Below, piece by piece: positions 20,253 to 31,223 of a DNA stretch of 64,000 nt; within the stretch, counting starts at the first letter, position 1, and each line of letters starts with the position of its first letter. Location: contig NZ_CP048265.1 in assembly GCF_019469205.1 (NCBI RefSeq), positions 2,232,001 through 2,296,000 of the forward strand, read 5' to 3'. The notes under the pieces were generated by a model. It ran no database searches. It had not been told where the DNA came from and saw only the letters and a program-made list of their open reading frames with translations. This DNA is from Gilliamella sp. ESL0405 (lineage in GTDB: Bacteria; Pseudomonadota; Gammaproteobacteria; Enterobacterales; Orbaceae). Both the position numbers and the translations under genes were made by a program.

Positions 20253-20582
20253 TTAAAAAACTTTTTTGCTGTTTTCATACTCATTGACTACCTTGTTTAA
20301 AGCTTGGTAGATACTTTGAGCATCTTGTTTCTTTAATGCTTCATCAAGAATATTGAGATACGATAACATCAATTTTTGATTATCTTCGGCAAACTGTGGC
20401 GAAACTTCCTGATCTTCATATAACATGACATAAGTGCGAGCAAAGCCAAAGATCAAAAAATAGACCGATGCATTTTTTGGATCTTCTTGAATTAAAGTTC
20501 GCATAGCTTTACGCAGTTTTACATAACTGTCTGTACCTGGCAAACTTGTCGCAAATGTATTTGTTACTTCAGTAAATGTCAT
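20253..20582 (-). CDS. Hypothetical small helical protein
   Basis: A 109-residue protein I do not recognise. It is predicted mostly alpha-helical and soluble, has no Cys and no signal peptide, and contains a moderately hydrophobic central helix (VYFLIFGFARTYVMLYEDQ). The sequence alternates acidic and hydrophobic residues like a small helical bundle. It has its own strong terminator and a separate upstream spacer, so it is a single-gene transcript placed just before the thr leader. Codon use resembles the neighbouring core genes. Confidence 0.75.
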   Translation of the reverse strand: MTFTEVTNTFATSLPGTDSYVKLRKAMRTLIQEDPKNASVYFLIFGFARTYVMLYEDQEVSPQFAEDNQKLMLSYLNILDEALKKQDAQSIYQALNKVVNEYENSKKVF

Positions 20583-20728
20583 TACCCATAAACCTCAATC
20601 AAAATTACAAGAAGAAAGAATATCAATCCATTAGCATAAGTGCAAGTCTATTTTGTTGACAAAATCCATTTTTTTACGATTTAACAGCATCGAGATCCAT
20701 AATCTAAATGCCAATGCTGGTTTGACTA

Positions 20729-21487
20729 TTACAGTGATTTACTCACCGCTAACCCTGCCGATGCTTGTGCAACAGGCATAATTTCAATGGAATTAACATT
20801 AAAATGAGCAGGTGTGTTAACCAACCATGACACCGTATTGGCAATATCTTCCGGCGTGATGTAATCAACACCTTCATAGACAGCTGCGGCTTGTTCATTG
20901 TTACCATGGAAACGGACATTAGAAAACTCAGTGCCACCACATAACCCCGGCTCAATATTTGTCACTCTGACTTTTTTTCCCAAAAGGTCAGTACGTAAAT
21001 TTGCACTAAATTGTTTAACAAATGCTTTGGTAGCGCCGTAAACATTACCGCCTTTATAAGCGTATGTTCCGGCTACCGATCCAAGATTAATGATATAACC
21101 AAAATTACGCTCAACCATACCCGGTAAAATTTGATGGGTTAAATGAACTAAACCAATAATATTGGTTTCAATCATGGTTTCCCAATCATCATAATTAGCT
21201 TGATCAGCTGTTTCTAATCCCAAAGCTAGTCCAGCATTATTAATCAAGATATCAACTGGCTGAAACTCTTTAGGCAATTGTAATAATATTGTCTCAACCG
21301 AATCTTTCTTTGTGACATCTAAAGATAATCCAAAAAAATTGGTACCTAACTCTGTTGCCAGCTTTTGCAATTTATCTATACGCCGAGCAGCACCGACAAC
21401 TTTATAACCGTCAGCAATAAGCTTACGACAGATTGCTTGACCAAACCCTGAAGATGCACCGGTAACTAAAGCGATATTCATACTCAA
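20729..21487 (-). CDS. ydfG: NADP-dependent 3-hydroxy acid dehydrogenase YdfG (SDR family)
   Basis: A 252-residue short-chain dehydrogenase very similar to E. coli YdfG, which oxidises serine and 3-hydroxy acids and reduces malonic semialdehyde. The cofactor motif is VTGASSGFGQAI (about 8-19) with GAARRIDKL after it; NNAGLALG; catalytic Ser in INLGSVAG and YGATKAF with the catalytic Tyr and Lys. The C-terminal block EPGLCGGTEFSNVRFHG is diagnostic for this subgroup. A sigma-70 promoter is visible at 21574-21602, within a sequence also repeated upstream of vgrG. Confidence 0.93.
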   Translation of the reverse strand: MSMNIALVTGASSGFGQAICRKLIADGYKVVGAARRIDKLQKLATELGTNFFGLSLDVTKKDSVETILLQLPKEFQPVDILINNAGLALGLETADQANYDDWETMIETNIIGLVHLTHQILPGMVERNFGYIINLGSVAGTYAYKGGNVYGATKAFVKQFSANLRTDLLGKKVRVTNIEPGLCGGTEFSNVRFHGNNEQAAAVYEGVDYITPEDIANTVSWLVNTPAHFNVNSIEIMPVAQASAGLAVSKSL

Positions 21488-21573
21488 TCTCCTTGTATAT
21501 TAAGAATTATCTGAGTATTTTTTAGAATACTTTACAGGTTAACTAGAAAATTATTCTTTAAATTATACTCAAA

Positions 21574-21602
21574 CGTATAGTATTTCTGAAAGTTCTTGAC
21601 AA
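21574..21602 (-). promoter_or_regulatory. Promoter upstream of ydfG sharing sequence with the vgrG repeat array
   Basis: On the minus strand TTGTCA (21597-21602), a 17-base spacer and TATACG (21574-21579). The spacer begins AGAACTTTCAGAAA, identical over 14 bases to the element repeated five times at 54.8-55.3 kb. A second possible -10, TATAAT, lies a few bases further downstream. Confidence 0.65.
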
Positions 21603-21619
21603 AAATATTATCTTTTTAA

Positions 21620-21646
21620 TAAAAAAACCCGCTTATAAAGCGGGTT
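21620..21646 (-). terminator. Rho-independent terminator of uspA
   Basis: A 9-bp stem (AACCCGCTT / AAGCGGGTT) with a 3-base loop and a T7 tail on the minus strand, 13 bases after the uspA stop codon. Confidence 0.9.
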
Positions 21647-21659
21647 GATGTTTAACATT

Positions 21660-22112
21660 TCATTTTGCTGGCTCTTGCGCTGGCTCATCATCTTTTAACG
21701 GCACGATTAATGTGTCGATGTGAGTATTATTGATGAGTTGGCGAGCAGAAGACATTAATTTGCTCCAAAAATCTTGGTGATGACCACAAACAACTAAATC
21801 AACCCCATATTCGTGGATAGCTTCAATTAATACTTGACCAAATTCACCATTTCCGGAGAGGGTATGTGCAATTGGATAACCTGCTTCATCAGCCAATTTA
21901 TTTAAGGCAATGTGCGCATCTTCAGTAATACGATCTTTCATATCATTCATATTGATATCAACTAAACCGGTGTAAAGATCTGAATAATTAATACCAACGT
22001 GAATCAATGAGATTTGAGCATTATATGGTCGGGCCATAGAAACTGCTTTTTCGACAAGCACTTCACTTTCTGGTGATAAATCAACTGCGACTAATATATG
22101 TTTATAAGCCAT
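21660..22112 (-). CDS. uspA: Universal stress protein A
   Basis: A 150-residue Usp-fold protein almost collinear with E. coli Usp[20 protein letters not shown] at the start, [31 protein letters not shown], and the C-terminal [20 protein letters not shown]. It lacks the complete ATP-binding G-x2-G-x9-G(S/T) motif, as does UspA. UspA is a cytoplasmic phosphoprotein induced by growth arrest and stress. Here it lies 66 bases downstream of pitA in the same direction, an adjacency like the uspA-pitA linkage in E. coli. Confidence 0.97.
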   Translation of the reverse strand: MAYKHILVAVDLSPESEVLVEKAVSMARPYNAQISLIHVGINYSDLYTGLVDINMNDMKDRITEDAHIALNKLADEAGYPIAHTLSGNGEFGQVLIEAIHEYGVDLVVCGHHQDFWSKLMSSARQLINNTHIDTLIVPLKDDEPAQEPAK

Positions 22113-22178
22113 GATACTTTACTCCTTCCTATTTTTAACTTCCTAGTTAAATTGATAATCAGTACTCTATTTTTACTA

Positions 22179-23693
22179 CTAAATCAATTTTTGAGCAAGC
22201 CAAAAAAGTGACCCAGATAACAAAATTGATATTGGAAGTGTTAAAACCCATGTCAGCGCAATATTTTTTATTGTCTTACTTTGTACACCGCCGCCGTCAA
22301 CAATCATAGTACCGGCTACTGATGATGAAAGCACTTGAGTTGTCGAAACCGGCATACCGGTATAACTTGCAATCCCAATTGATAAAGCAGTGGTAATTTG
22401 TGCTGAGACGCCTTGTGCATAAGTCATGCCTTTTTTACCAATTTTCTCACCTATAGTAATAGCAACACGTCGCCAACCAATCATGGTACCAACAGCTAGC
22501 GCTGATGCAACGGCAATAATGATCCAAATTGGCGCATATTCAACAGTTTTAAGTAAATCATTGTTTAATGATTTTAAGTATTGCTTATCTTGTGAAGACA
22601 CATTAGGTTGTTTAGCCACATGTGATACCGTATCAGATAAACATAGTAAAATGCGTCTGGTTTGTGAACGTTGGTCTACTGTTAGCGTTTCATAATCATT
22701 GAGTTTATTAAATAAGTTATTAGCAATACCTAAGGTGGTAAAAGAGCGAGAATAATCGCAATGATATTTATTTAAATCAGTTTCAGGAATAGTTGTATCA
22801 ACAGCAGTTTGTGAACCAATCACTGAATTAAGCTCTTGGTTATGCGTGACAAAATACTCTTCAATATTATGGATAGCATTACGAGTATTGGTAATGTCAT
22901 AAGTAGAAGCCTGCATATTAACAATAAAGCCGGCCGGCGCAATACCCATTAATACCAGCATTAATAAACCAATCCCTTTTTGTCCGTCATTAGCGCCATG
23001 AGAAAAACTCACTCCCGCCGCCGAAATAATTAGCATAATACGGATCCAAAATGGCGGTTTCTTTTTACCATAAAGCTTTTCACGCTGTTCAGGCGTCATG
23101 AAAATACGTTCTCTTTTTTTGCGGCTCTTTTTACTTTGACCTTTGCGAGTCCAATATTTTCTTAGTAAAAAGATCATCAACCCGGCAATCACAAGCCCAA
23201 CAACAGGGGAAATAATCAATGATAAAAAGATTGAAATCATTTTAGGTATATTAAGTGCATCAATGATCGATGTATCTGTAATAAAGGCATTAGCCAGTGC
23301 CACACCGATAATCGATCCAATTAAGGTATGTGAACTTGATGCAGGAATACCTACATACCAAGTGCCTAAATTCCAAATGATTGCGGCAAATAAGATGGAA
23401 AATACCATCGCAAGCCCGTGCGCTGAGCTTACATTTAGTAAAAGATCTGTCGGTAAAAGGTGAACAATAGCATAAGCGACACTCAGCCCGCCGAGCAATA
23501 CGCCAAAAAAGTTAAACATACCTGCCATAAAAACGGCAAGTTGTTCTTTCAATGCCCTTGTATATATTACTGTTGCCACAGCATTAGCTGTGTCATGGAA
23601 ACCATTAATTGCCTCATAAAAAAGAACAAAAAATAGTGCCAAAACTAATAATACAATGGTTGTAAATTCTAAATCAGCAAATAGATGAAACAT
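22179..23693 (-). CDS. pitA: Low-affinity inorganic phosphate transporter PitA
   Basis: A 504-residue proton-coupled metal-phosphate symporter (PiT family). Each half carries the family signature: [18 protein letters not shown] near residue 30 and [22 protein letters not shown] near residue 235. About ten hydrophobic segments, and a Lys/Arg-rich cytoplasmic loop (about 178-210). Close in length to E. coli PitA (499). Transcribed towards uspA. Confidence 0.95.
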   Translation of the reverse strand: MFHLFADLEFTTIVLLVLALFFVLFYEAINGFHDTANAVATVIYTRALKEQLAVFMAGMFNFFGVLLGGLSVAYAIVHLLPTDLLLNVSSAHGLAMVFSILFAAIIWNLGTWYVGIPASSSHTLIGSIIGVALANAFITDTSIIDALNIPKMISIFLSLIISPVVGLVIAGLMIFLLRKYWTRKGQSKKSRKKRERIFMTPEQREKLYGKKKPPFWIRIMLIISAAGVSFSHGANDGQKGIGLLMLVLMGIAPAGFIVNMQASTYDITNTRNAIHNIEEYFVTHNQELNSVIGSQTAVDTTIPETDLNKYHCDYSRSFTTLGIANNLFNKLNDYETLTVDQRSQTRRILLCLSDTVSHVAKQPNVSSQDKQYLKSLNNDLLKTVEYAPIWIIIAVASALAVGTMIGWRRVAITIGEKIGKKGMTYAQGVSAQITTALSIGIASYTGMPVSTTQVLSSSVAGTMIVDGGGVQSKTIKNIALTWVLTLPISILLSGSLFWLAQKLI

Positions 23694-23761
23694 AATATAT
23701 CTTTCTGTTGTTAATAGCCCAGCTATTATCCTTGAGAATCAAGCAATGAGCAAAACAATTT

Positions 23762-24733
23762 TTACATTTTTCGCTTTGCATAACGTGCAGCCAGTACAGC
23801 ACAGATCATGAGTTGTACTTGATGAAAAATCATTAAAGGCAAAATCATAATGCCCATTATCGACATTGGGAAGATAACACTTGCCATTGGAATGCCACTA
23901 GCAAGGCTTTTTTTCGAACCACAAAACACAATGGTAATCTCATCTTCTTTATTAAAACCTAATAGTCGCGACCCATAAGTGGTCGCCAACAATACAATGG
24001 TTAATAAGACGATAGAATAAAAGATAATCTCTATAAGTGATAGCAAACTAATTTTAGACCAAATCCCGTTAGCAACCGCATCACTAAAGGCAACATAAAC
24101 AACTAACAAAATGGATAAGCGATCTGTTTTAGCAATCACTGTTTTATATTTATCGACCCATTTACCAATAAATCGCCGTGAGATATGACCGAGTACAAAT
24201 GGTAACATCAGTTTGAGCATAATTGATGAGATAGCATCAAGCAAATTCATTGATCCTGCCGCTTGAGTATGCATAAGTAAACCCACTAATACAGGCGTTA
24301 TAAATACCCCTAATAAAGTAGATGCTGATGCACTACAAATTGCAGCCGCAACATTACCTTTGGCTATGGATGTAAAGGCGATTGCTGATTGAACAGTGGC
24401 GGGTAAAACACAAAGATAGACAAATCCAAGATAGAGTTCATAAGGTAAGAAAGTAGGGACTAAAAATTGCATTAGTACGCCTAAAATAGGGAAAAGAATA
24501 AAAGTCGTAGCAAAGATGAATAGATGCAGTCGCCAATTTTTAATCCCGACAACGATGGCCTGAAATGATAACTTAGCGCCATGCATAAAAAATAATAAGC
24601 CAATAGCAAACGTTGTTAGGTATTCAAAAACAACTTTAGTTTGCCCTTCACAAGGAAATACACTGGCAGTCAGCACCACACAAATTAAAATTAATAGAAA
24701 CGGATCGATTTTAAAACGTTGTAGTAAGTTCAT
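23762..24733 (-). CDS. yfeH: Bile acid:sodium symporter-like membrane protein (YfeH)
   Basis: A 323-residue inner-membrane protein of the SBF-like/BASS superfamily with about ten hydrophobic segments. It follows E. coli YfeH closely: LLFFMHGAKLS, FILFPILGVL, PATVQSAIAFTSIAKGNVAAA, CSASASTLLG and VFCGSKKSLASGIPMA. The physiological substrate is not established for the family. It stands alone between pitA and rpoD in the same direction. Confidence 0.9.
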   Translation of the reverse strand: MNLLQRFKIDPFLLILICVVLTASVFPCEGQTKVVFEYLTTFAIGLLFFMHGAKLSFQAIVVGIKNWRLHLFIFATTFILFPILGVLMQFLVPTFLPYELYLGFVYLCVLPATVQSAIAFTSIAKGNVAAAICSASASTLLGVFITPVLVGLLMHTQAAGSMNLLDAISSIMLKLMLPFVLGHISRRFIGKWVDKYKTVIAKTDRLSILLVVYVAFSDAVANGIWSKISLLSLIEIIFYSIVLLTIVLLATTYGSRLLGFNKEDEITIVFCGSKKSLASGIPMASVIFPMSIMGIMILPLMIFHQVQLMICAVLAARYAKRKM

Positions 24734-24753
24734 GGCTTCTATCGTGATAAGTT

Positions 24754-24780
24754 AAAAAAAATCGCCACAAAAGTGGCGAT
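24754..24780 (-). terminator. Rho-independent terminator of the rpsU-dnaG-rpoD operon
   Basis: An 8-bp stem (ATCGCCAC / GTGGCGAT) with a TTTT loop and a T7 tail on the minus strand, 17 bases after the rpoD stop codon. Confidence 0.9.
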
Positions 24781-24797
24781 AGATAAGATAGTAAGAT

Positions 24798-26651
24798 TTA
24801 CTCTAAGAAACTGCGAAGCACATCAGAACGGCTTGGATGACGTAATTTACGTAATGCCTTAGCCTCGATTTGACGTATACGTTCACGTGTAACATCAAAC
24901 TGTTTACCGACCTCTTCAAGTGTATGGTCAGTATTCATATCAATACCAAAACGCATACGTAGTACTTTCGCTTCCCTCGGTGTTAATCCTGATAAGATAT
25001 CACGAGTTGCGCTTCGTAAACTCTCTGATGTCGCTGCATCTAATGGTTGCTCAAGCGCTGTATCTTCAATAAAGTCACCTAAGTGTGAATCTTCATCATC
25101 ACCGACCGGCGTTTCCATGGAAATTGGCTCTTTGGCAATTTTCAGCACTTTACGTATTTTCTCTTCTGGCATCTGCATGCGCTCAGACAACTCTTCTGGA
25201 GTTGGCTCACGCCCAATCTCTTGTAACATTTGACGAGAGATTCGGTTTAGCTTATTGATTGTTTCAATCATATGCACCGGAATACGAATCGTTCTGGCTT
25301 GGTCAGCAATAGAACGAGTAATGGCTTGCCTGATCCACCATGTAGCATAAGTTGAGAATTTATAACCACGACGGTATTCAAATTTATCAACAGCTTTCAT
25401 CAAACCGATATTACCTTCTTGAATAAGATCTAAGAATTGTAATCCTCGATTGGTGTATTTTTTCGCAATAGAGATAACCAAACGTAAATTCGCTTCAACC
25501 ATCTCTTTTTTAGCTCGACGAGCTTTTGCTTCACCAATAGACATACGTCGGTTGATATCTTTAATCTGTTCTATAGATAAATTAGTTTCCGTTTCAATTT
25601 GCTGCAAACAATTAATTTCAGCTTCAATAGGCTCTTCAAACTCTTTTAAATTTGCGGCAAAAGCACCCTTAGCCGTTAAGGCTTTTTTAAACCAGCTCAT
25701 GTTATTTTCATTGCCGGTAAAATGGGTCATAAACTGTTTTTTCGGCATCTTGCACTGCTCAACGCAGATCTTCATAATCACACGCTCATGTGCTCTTACG
25801 CGATCCATCATGCTGCGCATATTATTTACAAGAATATCGAATTGTTTACCCACTAAACGAAATTGTTTAAAGATTTCGGATAGATTTTCGATCTCTTGTT
25901 GTGCTTTTTTATGTGCACGTCCATACTTTTTGATAGCGGCTGAAGTTTTATCATGCTGTTCTTTTAATTCAGCAAACTTAGCTTTGGCAACTTCCGGATC
26001 GATCGAGACATCGTCATCAGCAGAATCACTGTCTTCCTCTTCGTTTTCATCGTCGCTATCATCAATTTCGATCTCTTCTTCGTTATCATCTAACTCTTCC
26101 GGTAACTCTTCTGCTGATTCTTCAGCATTCGGATCAACAAAGCCAGTGATAAGATCAGACAGACGTACTTCACCACTTTCAATTAAATTATATTGTTCTA
26201 AAAGATAAGTAATCGCTTCTGGATATTCTGAAACAGAGGTTTGAACTTGGTTAATCCCATCTTCAATACGTTTTGCGATGTCAATTTCGCCTTCACGGGT
26301 TAAAAGTTCAACCGCCCCCATTTCGCGCATGTACATACGCACAGGATCGGTAGTTCGACCTATTTCTGATTCAACATTAGAAAGTACCAATGCTGTCGCT
26401 GCTTCAACAGCTTCTTCATCAGGAACATTATCTGAAAGTAATAACTCATCAGAATCAGGGGCTTCTTCAAGAACTTGAATCCCCATATCATTGATCATTT
26501 GGATAATATCTTCAATCTGATCTGAATCAATAATTTCTTCTGGCAAGTGATCGTTGACATCAGCATAGGTCAGGTATCCCAGTTCCTTACCTCGAATGAT
26601 CAGAAGTTTTAACTGTGATTGAGAATTTTGCTCCATAAAAGGTATCCACAT
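24798..26651 (-). CDS. rpoD: RNA polymerase primary sigma factor RpoD (sigma-70)
   Basis: A 617-residue housekeeping sigma factor. Region 1.1 at the N-terminus ([25 protein letters not shown]), a very acidic insertion near 175-215, then regions 2.1-2.4 ([47 protein letters not shown]), region 3 and the region 4.2 HTH ([32 protein letters not shown]). Size close to E. coli (613). Third gene of the macromolecular synthesis operon rpsU-dnaG-rpoD. An AUG slightly downstream ([10 protein letters not shown]) is the more usual start; the reported frame has five extra codons. Confidence 0.98.
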   Translation of the reverse strand: MWIPFMEQNSQSQLKLLIIRGKELGYLTYADVNDHLPEEIIDSDQIEDIIQMINDMGIQVLEEAPDSDELLLSDNVPDEEAVEAATALVLSNVESEIGRTTDPVRMYMREMGAVELLTREGEIDIAKRIEDGINQVQTSVSEYPEAITYLLEQYNLIESGEVRLSDLITGFVDPNAEESAEELPEELDDNEEEIEIDDSDDENEEEDSDSADDDVSIDPEVAKAKFAELKEQHDKTSAAIKKYGRAHKKAQQEIENLSEIFKQFRLVGKQFDILVNNMRSMMDRVRAHERVIMKICVEQCKMPKKQFMTHFTGNENNMSWFKKALTAKGAFAANLKEFEEPIEAEINCLQQIETETNLSIEQIKDINRRMSIGEAKARRAKKEMVEANLRLVISIAKKYTNRGLQFLDLIQEGNIGLMKAVDKFEYRRGYKFSTYATWWIRQAITRSIADQARTIRIPVHMIETINKLNRISRQMLQEIGREPTPEELSERMQMPEEKIRKVLKIAKEPISMETPVGDDEDSHLGDFIEDTALEQPLDAATSESLRSATRDILSGLTPREAKVLRMRFGIDMNTDHTLEEVGKQFDVTRERIRQIEAKALRKLRHPSRSDVLRSFLE

Positions 26652-26719
26652 TTAGTTATTCGGTAATGTATAATATATATGTAAGACAAAATGATATTGT
26701 CTCCATATACCCTATATAT

Positions 26720-28501
26720 TTAGTCTTTTTTTGATAAAACAAGTATTAGTGTCGCTAATTCTTTTTTCTCTGCGGTACTTAAGCCGGAGACTCTCTCTTT
26801 TGCGATCAGTTCATCTTGCCTTTGGGCGAGTATATTATCATATAACTCTTTTAAAGTATGAGAAAATATTGTGCTTATTTCATCATCTTGATAATGGTGT
26901 TCCCAGCTTGCTAGACGATTAAGTTGCTTATAAAACGGTCTATCAATACATTGCGTTAATATCTGGGCTGTAGTTATATTTGGGTAATGTTGGCATAATT
27001 CAAGTAATTCAATAAAAATATCAATCCCCGCTAACTTGGCTTGACGCATAATATTGATATCCGAGACTTGTTTAGCAAGGTTTGGATACTGTATTAACAA
27101 ACCAATTAAAATACGCATAATTGTTAATTTCATTTGAATTGAAGGCTTAACTTCAGCCGTCTTATCTTCACTTTTTTGACGATTATCACGAATTAATTGT
27201 TCAATTTGCGCAACATCAAGTAAGCCTAAATAACGCCCCAGTTGTTGAAGTAAATTTAACCTGAAAGCTTTCGCTTTTACTTGCTCAAGCATTGGTATAG
27301 CAAGTGCACTCAATTTTGCTTTGCCTTCAGAACTACTTAAATCAACTTGTTTTAATAATTCATCAAATAAAAATTGAGATAAGTTAGGCGCTGATTGTAA
27401 ATGCGATTCGAAACCTTGTTTGCCCACTTTACGTACAAAACTATCCGGATCTTCATCCTGTGGCAAAAAAACAAATGTAATTTGTTTACCGTCAATCAAG
27501 CAAGGCAGTAACACATTAAGCGCACGCCAAGCTGCACTACGACCCGCTTTATCACCGTCATAACAAAATATGACAGAATCAGTTGCCCTAAATAGTAACT
27601 TGATGTGCTGTTCTGATGTTGATGTTCCTAATGCTGCCACAGCATAATCAATGCCATATTGCGCTAGCGAAACAACATCCATATACCCCTCAACCACCAT
27701 GAGTTTATCGGGGTTACGATTAATCTCTTGTGCTTCATAAAGCCCATATAATTGGAATCCTTTATGAAAGATTGGGGTTTCTGGCGAATTGATATATTTA
27801 GCCGAATCATTGATTATCGTGCGCCCACCAAAAGCAATCACATTGCCTTGCCTGTCTCGAATAGGAAACATAATTCGACCACGAAAACGATCATATTGAT
27901 TACCACCGTCACTGGTCACTAACATGCCAGCTTGATCATAAAGATGAGTTTCCGCTTTCGTTTTTGCCACACTTTGGAAAGTTGAACGCCATTCGTTAGG
28001 TGCGTAACCTATTTTGTACCGAGCAATAATTTCACTGTTAAGCCCTCGCTGTAAAAGATACTGTTGCGCATCTTTTGACGTGGTTAATGTTAATTGCTGC
28101 TGGTAAAAATTGGTGATTTTTGCCATTAGTGTATAAAGGTCACGGCGAACATTACGCGATTCAATCTGTTTTGAATTATCAAGTTGGCTGTTATCGCTAT
28201 CAGTATAAGGAACTTGTATCCCTTGCATGCTAGCGATTTCTTCAATTGCTTCGGGAAAAGATAAACGGTCGTACTGCATAAGAAAATTCACTACCGAACC
28301 GGATGCACCACATCCAAAACAATAGTAAATTTGTTTTTTTTCATTTAGTGAAAAAGAGGCGGTTTTTTCATCATGAAAAGGACAACAACCAAAGTAGTTA
28401 TTTCCTTTCTTTTTCATTTTAACGCGTTTACTGATCACATCAAGAATACTTGTGCGAGCAATTAAATCTAAAATAAAATCATTAGGAATACGACCTTTCA
28501 T
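26720..28501 (-). CDS. dnaG: DNA primase DnaG
   Basis: A 593-residue primase that makes RNA primers at the replication fork. N-terminal CHC2 zinc-binding domain (CCPFHDEKTASF and YYCFGCGASG), a TOPRIM catalytic core (VVEGYMDVVSLAQYG and IFCYDGDKAGRSAAWRA), and a C-terminal DnaB-binding helical domain. The frame can be extended four codons to a TTG, but MKGRIPNDFI at 28501 matches the MAGRIP start of E. coli. Middle gene of the rpsU-dnaG-rpoD operon, with a leaky terminator upstream. Confidence 0.97.
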   Translation of the reverse strand: MKGRIPNDFILDLIARTSILDVISKRVKMKKKGNNYFGCCPFHDEKTASFSLNEKKQIYYCFGCGASGSVVNFLMQYDRLSFPEAIEEIASMQGIQVPYTDSDNSQLDNSKQIESRNVRRDLYTLMAKITNFYQQQLTLTTSKDAQQYLLQRGLNSEIIARYKIGYAPNEWRSTFQSVAKTKAETHLYDQAGMLVTSDGGNQYDRFRGRIMFPIRDRQGNVIAFGGRTIINDSAKYINSPETPIFHKGFQLYGLYEAQEINRNPDKLMVVEGYMDVVSLAQYGIDYAVAALGTSTSEQHIKLLFRATDSVIFCYDGDKAGRSAAWRALNVLLPCLIDGKQITFVFLPQDEDPDSFVRKVGKQGFESHLQSAPNLSQFLFDELLKQVDLSSSEGKAKLSALAIPMLEQVKAKAFRLNLLQQLGRYLGLLDVAQIEQLIRDNRQKSEDKTAEVKPSIQMKLTIMRILIGLLIQYPNLAKQVSDINIMRQAKLAGIDIFIELLELCQHYPNITTAQILTQCIDRPFYKQLNRLASWEHHYQDDEISTIFSHTLKELYDNILAQRQDELIAKERVSGLSTAEKKELATLILVLSKKD

Positions 28502-28537
28502 GATAAAATTCAACCAATATTGGTATTACCCAAAGAC

Positions 28538-28567
28538 AACAAGCCGTATCGAAATGTACGGCTTGTT
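28538..28567 (-). terminator. Hairpin between rpsU and dnaG, likely partial terminator
   Basis: An 11-bp perfect stem (AACAAGCCGTA / TACGGCTTGTT) with an 8-base loop and only a weak T-rich tail. An internal terminator at this place is known in the E. coli operon, where it lowers primase expression relative to S21. Confidence 0.75.
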
Positions 28568-28635
28568 AAAATCTCTTTATATTAAAAATAGATAAAATTG
28601 ATAGTTAGTATCAATTAAAATTTTCAGTATAAATC

Positions 28636-28863
<228 letters not shown>

Positions 28864-29010
28864 TCAAATTTGTTTAATATCACAAAGGACTAAAAATTAG
28901 TGCGCAATTTTACCTCTAATCGATATATGTTGTAAAGTAAAATATCGAATAATTACCACAGAGCAAATTAATTTGCTAATCTACAAGCTCAGTCAGATAA
29001 TAAACGATAG

Positions 29011-30045
<1,035 letters not shown>

Positions 30046-30064
30046 TATCATCAAGTTATAAACT

Positions 30065-30097
30065 AAAATCGACTGGCTAAAACCCTGTCGATTTTTT
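30065..30097 (+). terminator. Rho-independent terminator of hemB
   Basis: A 9-bp stem (AAAATCGAC / GTCGATTTT) with a 13-base loop, ending in six T, 19 bases after the hemB stop codon. The following stretch to 30351 is AT-rich with no recognisable gene; a promoter for the next gene is expected there. Confidence 0.8.
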
Positions 30098-30351
30098 ACA
30101 TAAATTAACTAAATTTGTCTAAAAAGTGTTTATTATTTATGACTAAATTTTAGACTAATGATTATTAACATTATCCATTCAACATTTTTAAATAAATAAC
30201 CCACCAATAGCTGCCCTAAAAGTCAAATTAGTTAATGACCTAAATTCAATAACGATCTGGCAGTTCTAAATGTAAAAAAGTTTCAGTAAAACTATATGTT
30301 TGTGTAAAAATCTGATAATATTTACAAAGTTAAGCGATTTGGGAGTAGAAA

Positions 30352-31122
30352 ATGATATATGAACTTGTTCCAATTGAATTGCATGATGAACTGAATAAAT
30401 TTCGTCATGATTTAGAAAAAATGGCTTCACAACATATAGAAGTTTGTCCTTTTTGCCAACAAAATGAATTCTATCTGATTCGTTCAAAACCAACAAATAC
30501 CTATCGTTGCAAAGCTTGTGACAAATATTTCAATGTAGCATCTAACACCTCTTTTAATCGATTATCACCATTTGATTGGTTAGAAACGATATTTACTAGC
30601 CGTATAGCAAACAAAAGTTACCAAACTATTGCAAAAAAATTAGGCTGTACGTTAGAAAAAGTCATGCGGCGAGATCAAGCTATTGTTGATCATTTGAAGT
30701 CTTACTATCCATTACTAAACAAATGGTATACCGGTGCAAAACAATTAAAAATCACCCCGACACTTACCAAACAACATCAAACACTGATTGAAAAAGTCAC
30801 GTCTTTATTAAATGAACAATCGCCAGTTTGTTTATATTGTAGTTCAACAGAAACAACCAAAGTTGGTAAACGCACTTGTTATCGTTGTAAGCGTTGCAGA
30901 CGTAGCTTTAACATTTTAAGTGACACAATTCTTAATCGTCTTCCTAAGTCTGAACTATGGATTGAATTTATTAATTTGCTTGTTTCCGGAAAAAATAATA
31001 TGCAAATCCAAACTGAATTAGGTTTTAATGGTAATACAGTAAATCATTGGCGAAACGCATGGTGTGAAATGATGAAACGTTGGAACTTAGAAGATTTGGC
31101 AAATTGGTGTCAATGCCATTAA
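30352..31122 (+). CDS. Duplicated zinc-ribbon/helix-turn-helix protein (InsA/DUF746-like)
   Basis: A 256-residue protein built from two similar halves. Each half has a four-Cys zinc ribbon followed by an F-N-(V/I)-x-S motif and a helix-turn-helix. Half one has CPFC and CKAC (about 32-56) with TIAKKLGCTLEKVMRR; half two has CLYC and CKRC (about 160-185) with QIQTELGFNGNTVNHWRNAW. The ribbon-HTH unit resembles IS1 InsA and DUF746 transposon proteins. No inverted repeats or second transposase ORF flank it, so a domesticated DNA-binding protein is as likely as a transposon relic. Function unknown. Confidence 0.75.
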   Translation: MIYELVPIELHDELNKFRHDLEKMASQHIEVCPFCQQNEFYLIRSKPTNTYRCKACDKYFNVASNTSFNRLSPFDWLETIFTSRIANKSYQTIAKKLGCTLEKVMRRDQAIVDHLKSYYPLLNKWYTGAKQLKITPTLTKQHQTLIEKVTSLLNEQSPVCLYCSSTETTKVGKRTCYRCKRCRRSFNILSDTILNRLPKSELWIEFINLLVSGKNNMQIQTELGFNGNTVNHWRNAWCEMMKRWNLEDLANWCQCH

Positions 31123-31223
31123 TAAATGCCATTAATAGAAGTAACATAATAGTGAACTAGGTAAAAAATCTACGTTTAATCACATTCATTTTCTTACAAT
31201 AACATGAAATAGAAGCCTAAATT

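Noticed and set aside
25450-26208. Long plus-strand ORF of 252 codons opposite rpoD
   Set aside because: It is a Ser-rich shadow of the rpoD coding strand with no ribosome site or family resemblance.
28502-28513. TTG start giving a four-codon longer DnaG
   Set aside because: The ATG at 28501 matches the family N-terminus and the extension has no support.
30352-31122. Insertion sequence
   Set aside because: The protein has transposon-like zinc ribbons, but there are no terminal inverted repeats, target duplication or catalytic DDE ORF around it.
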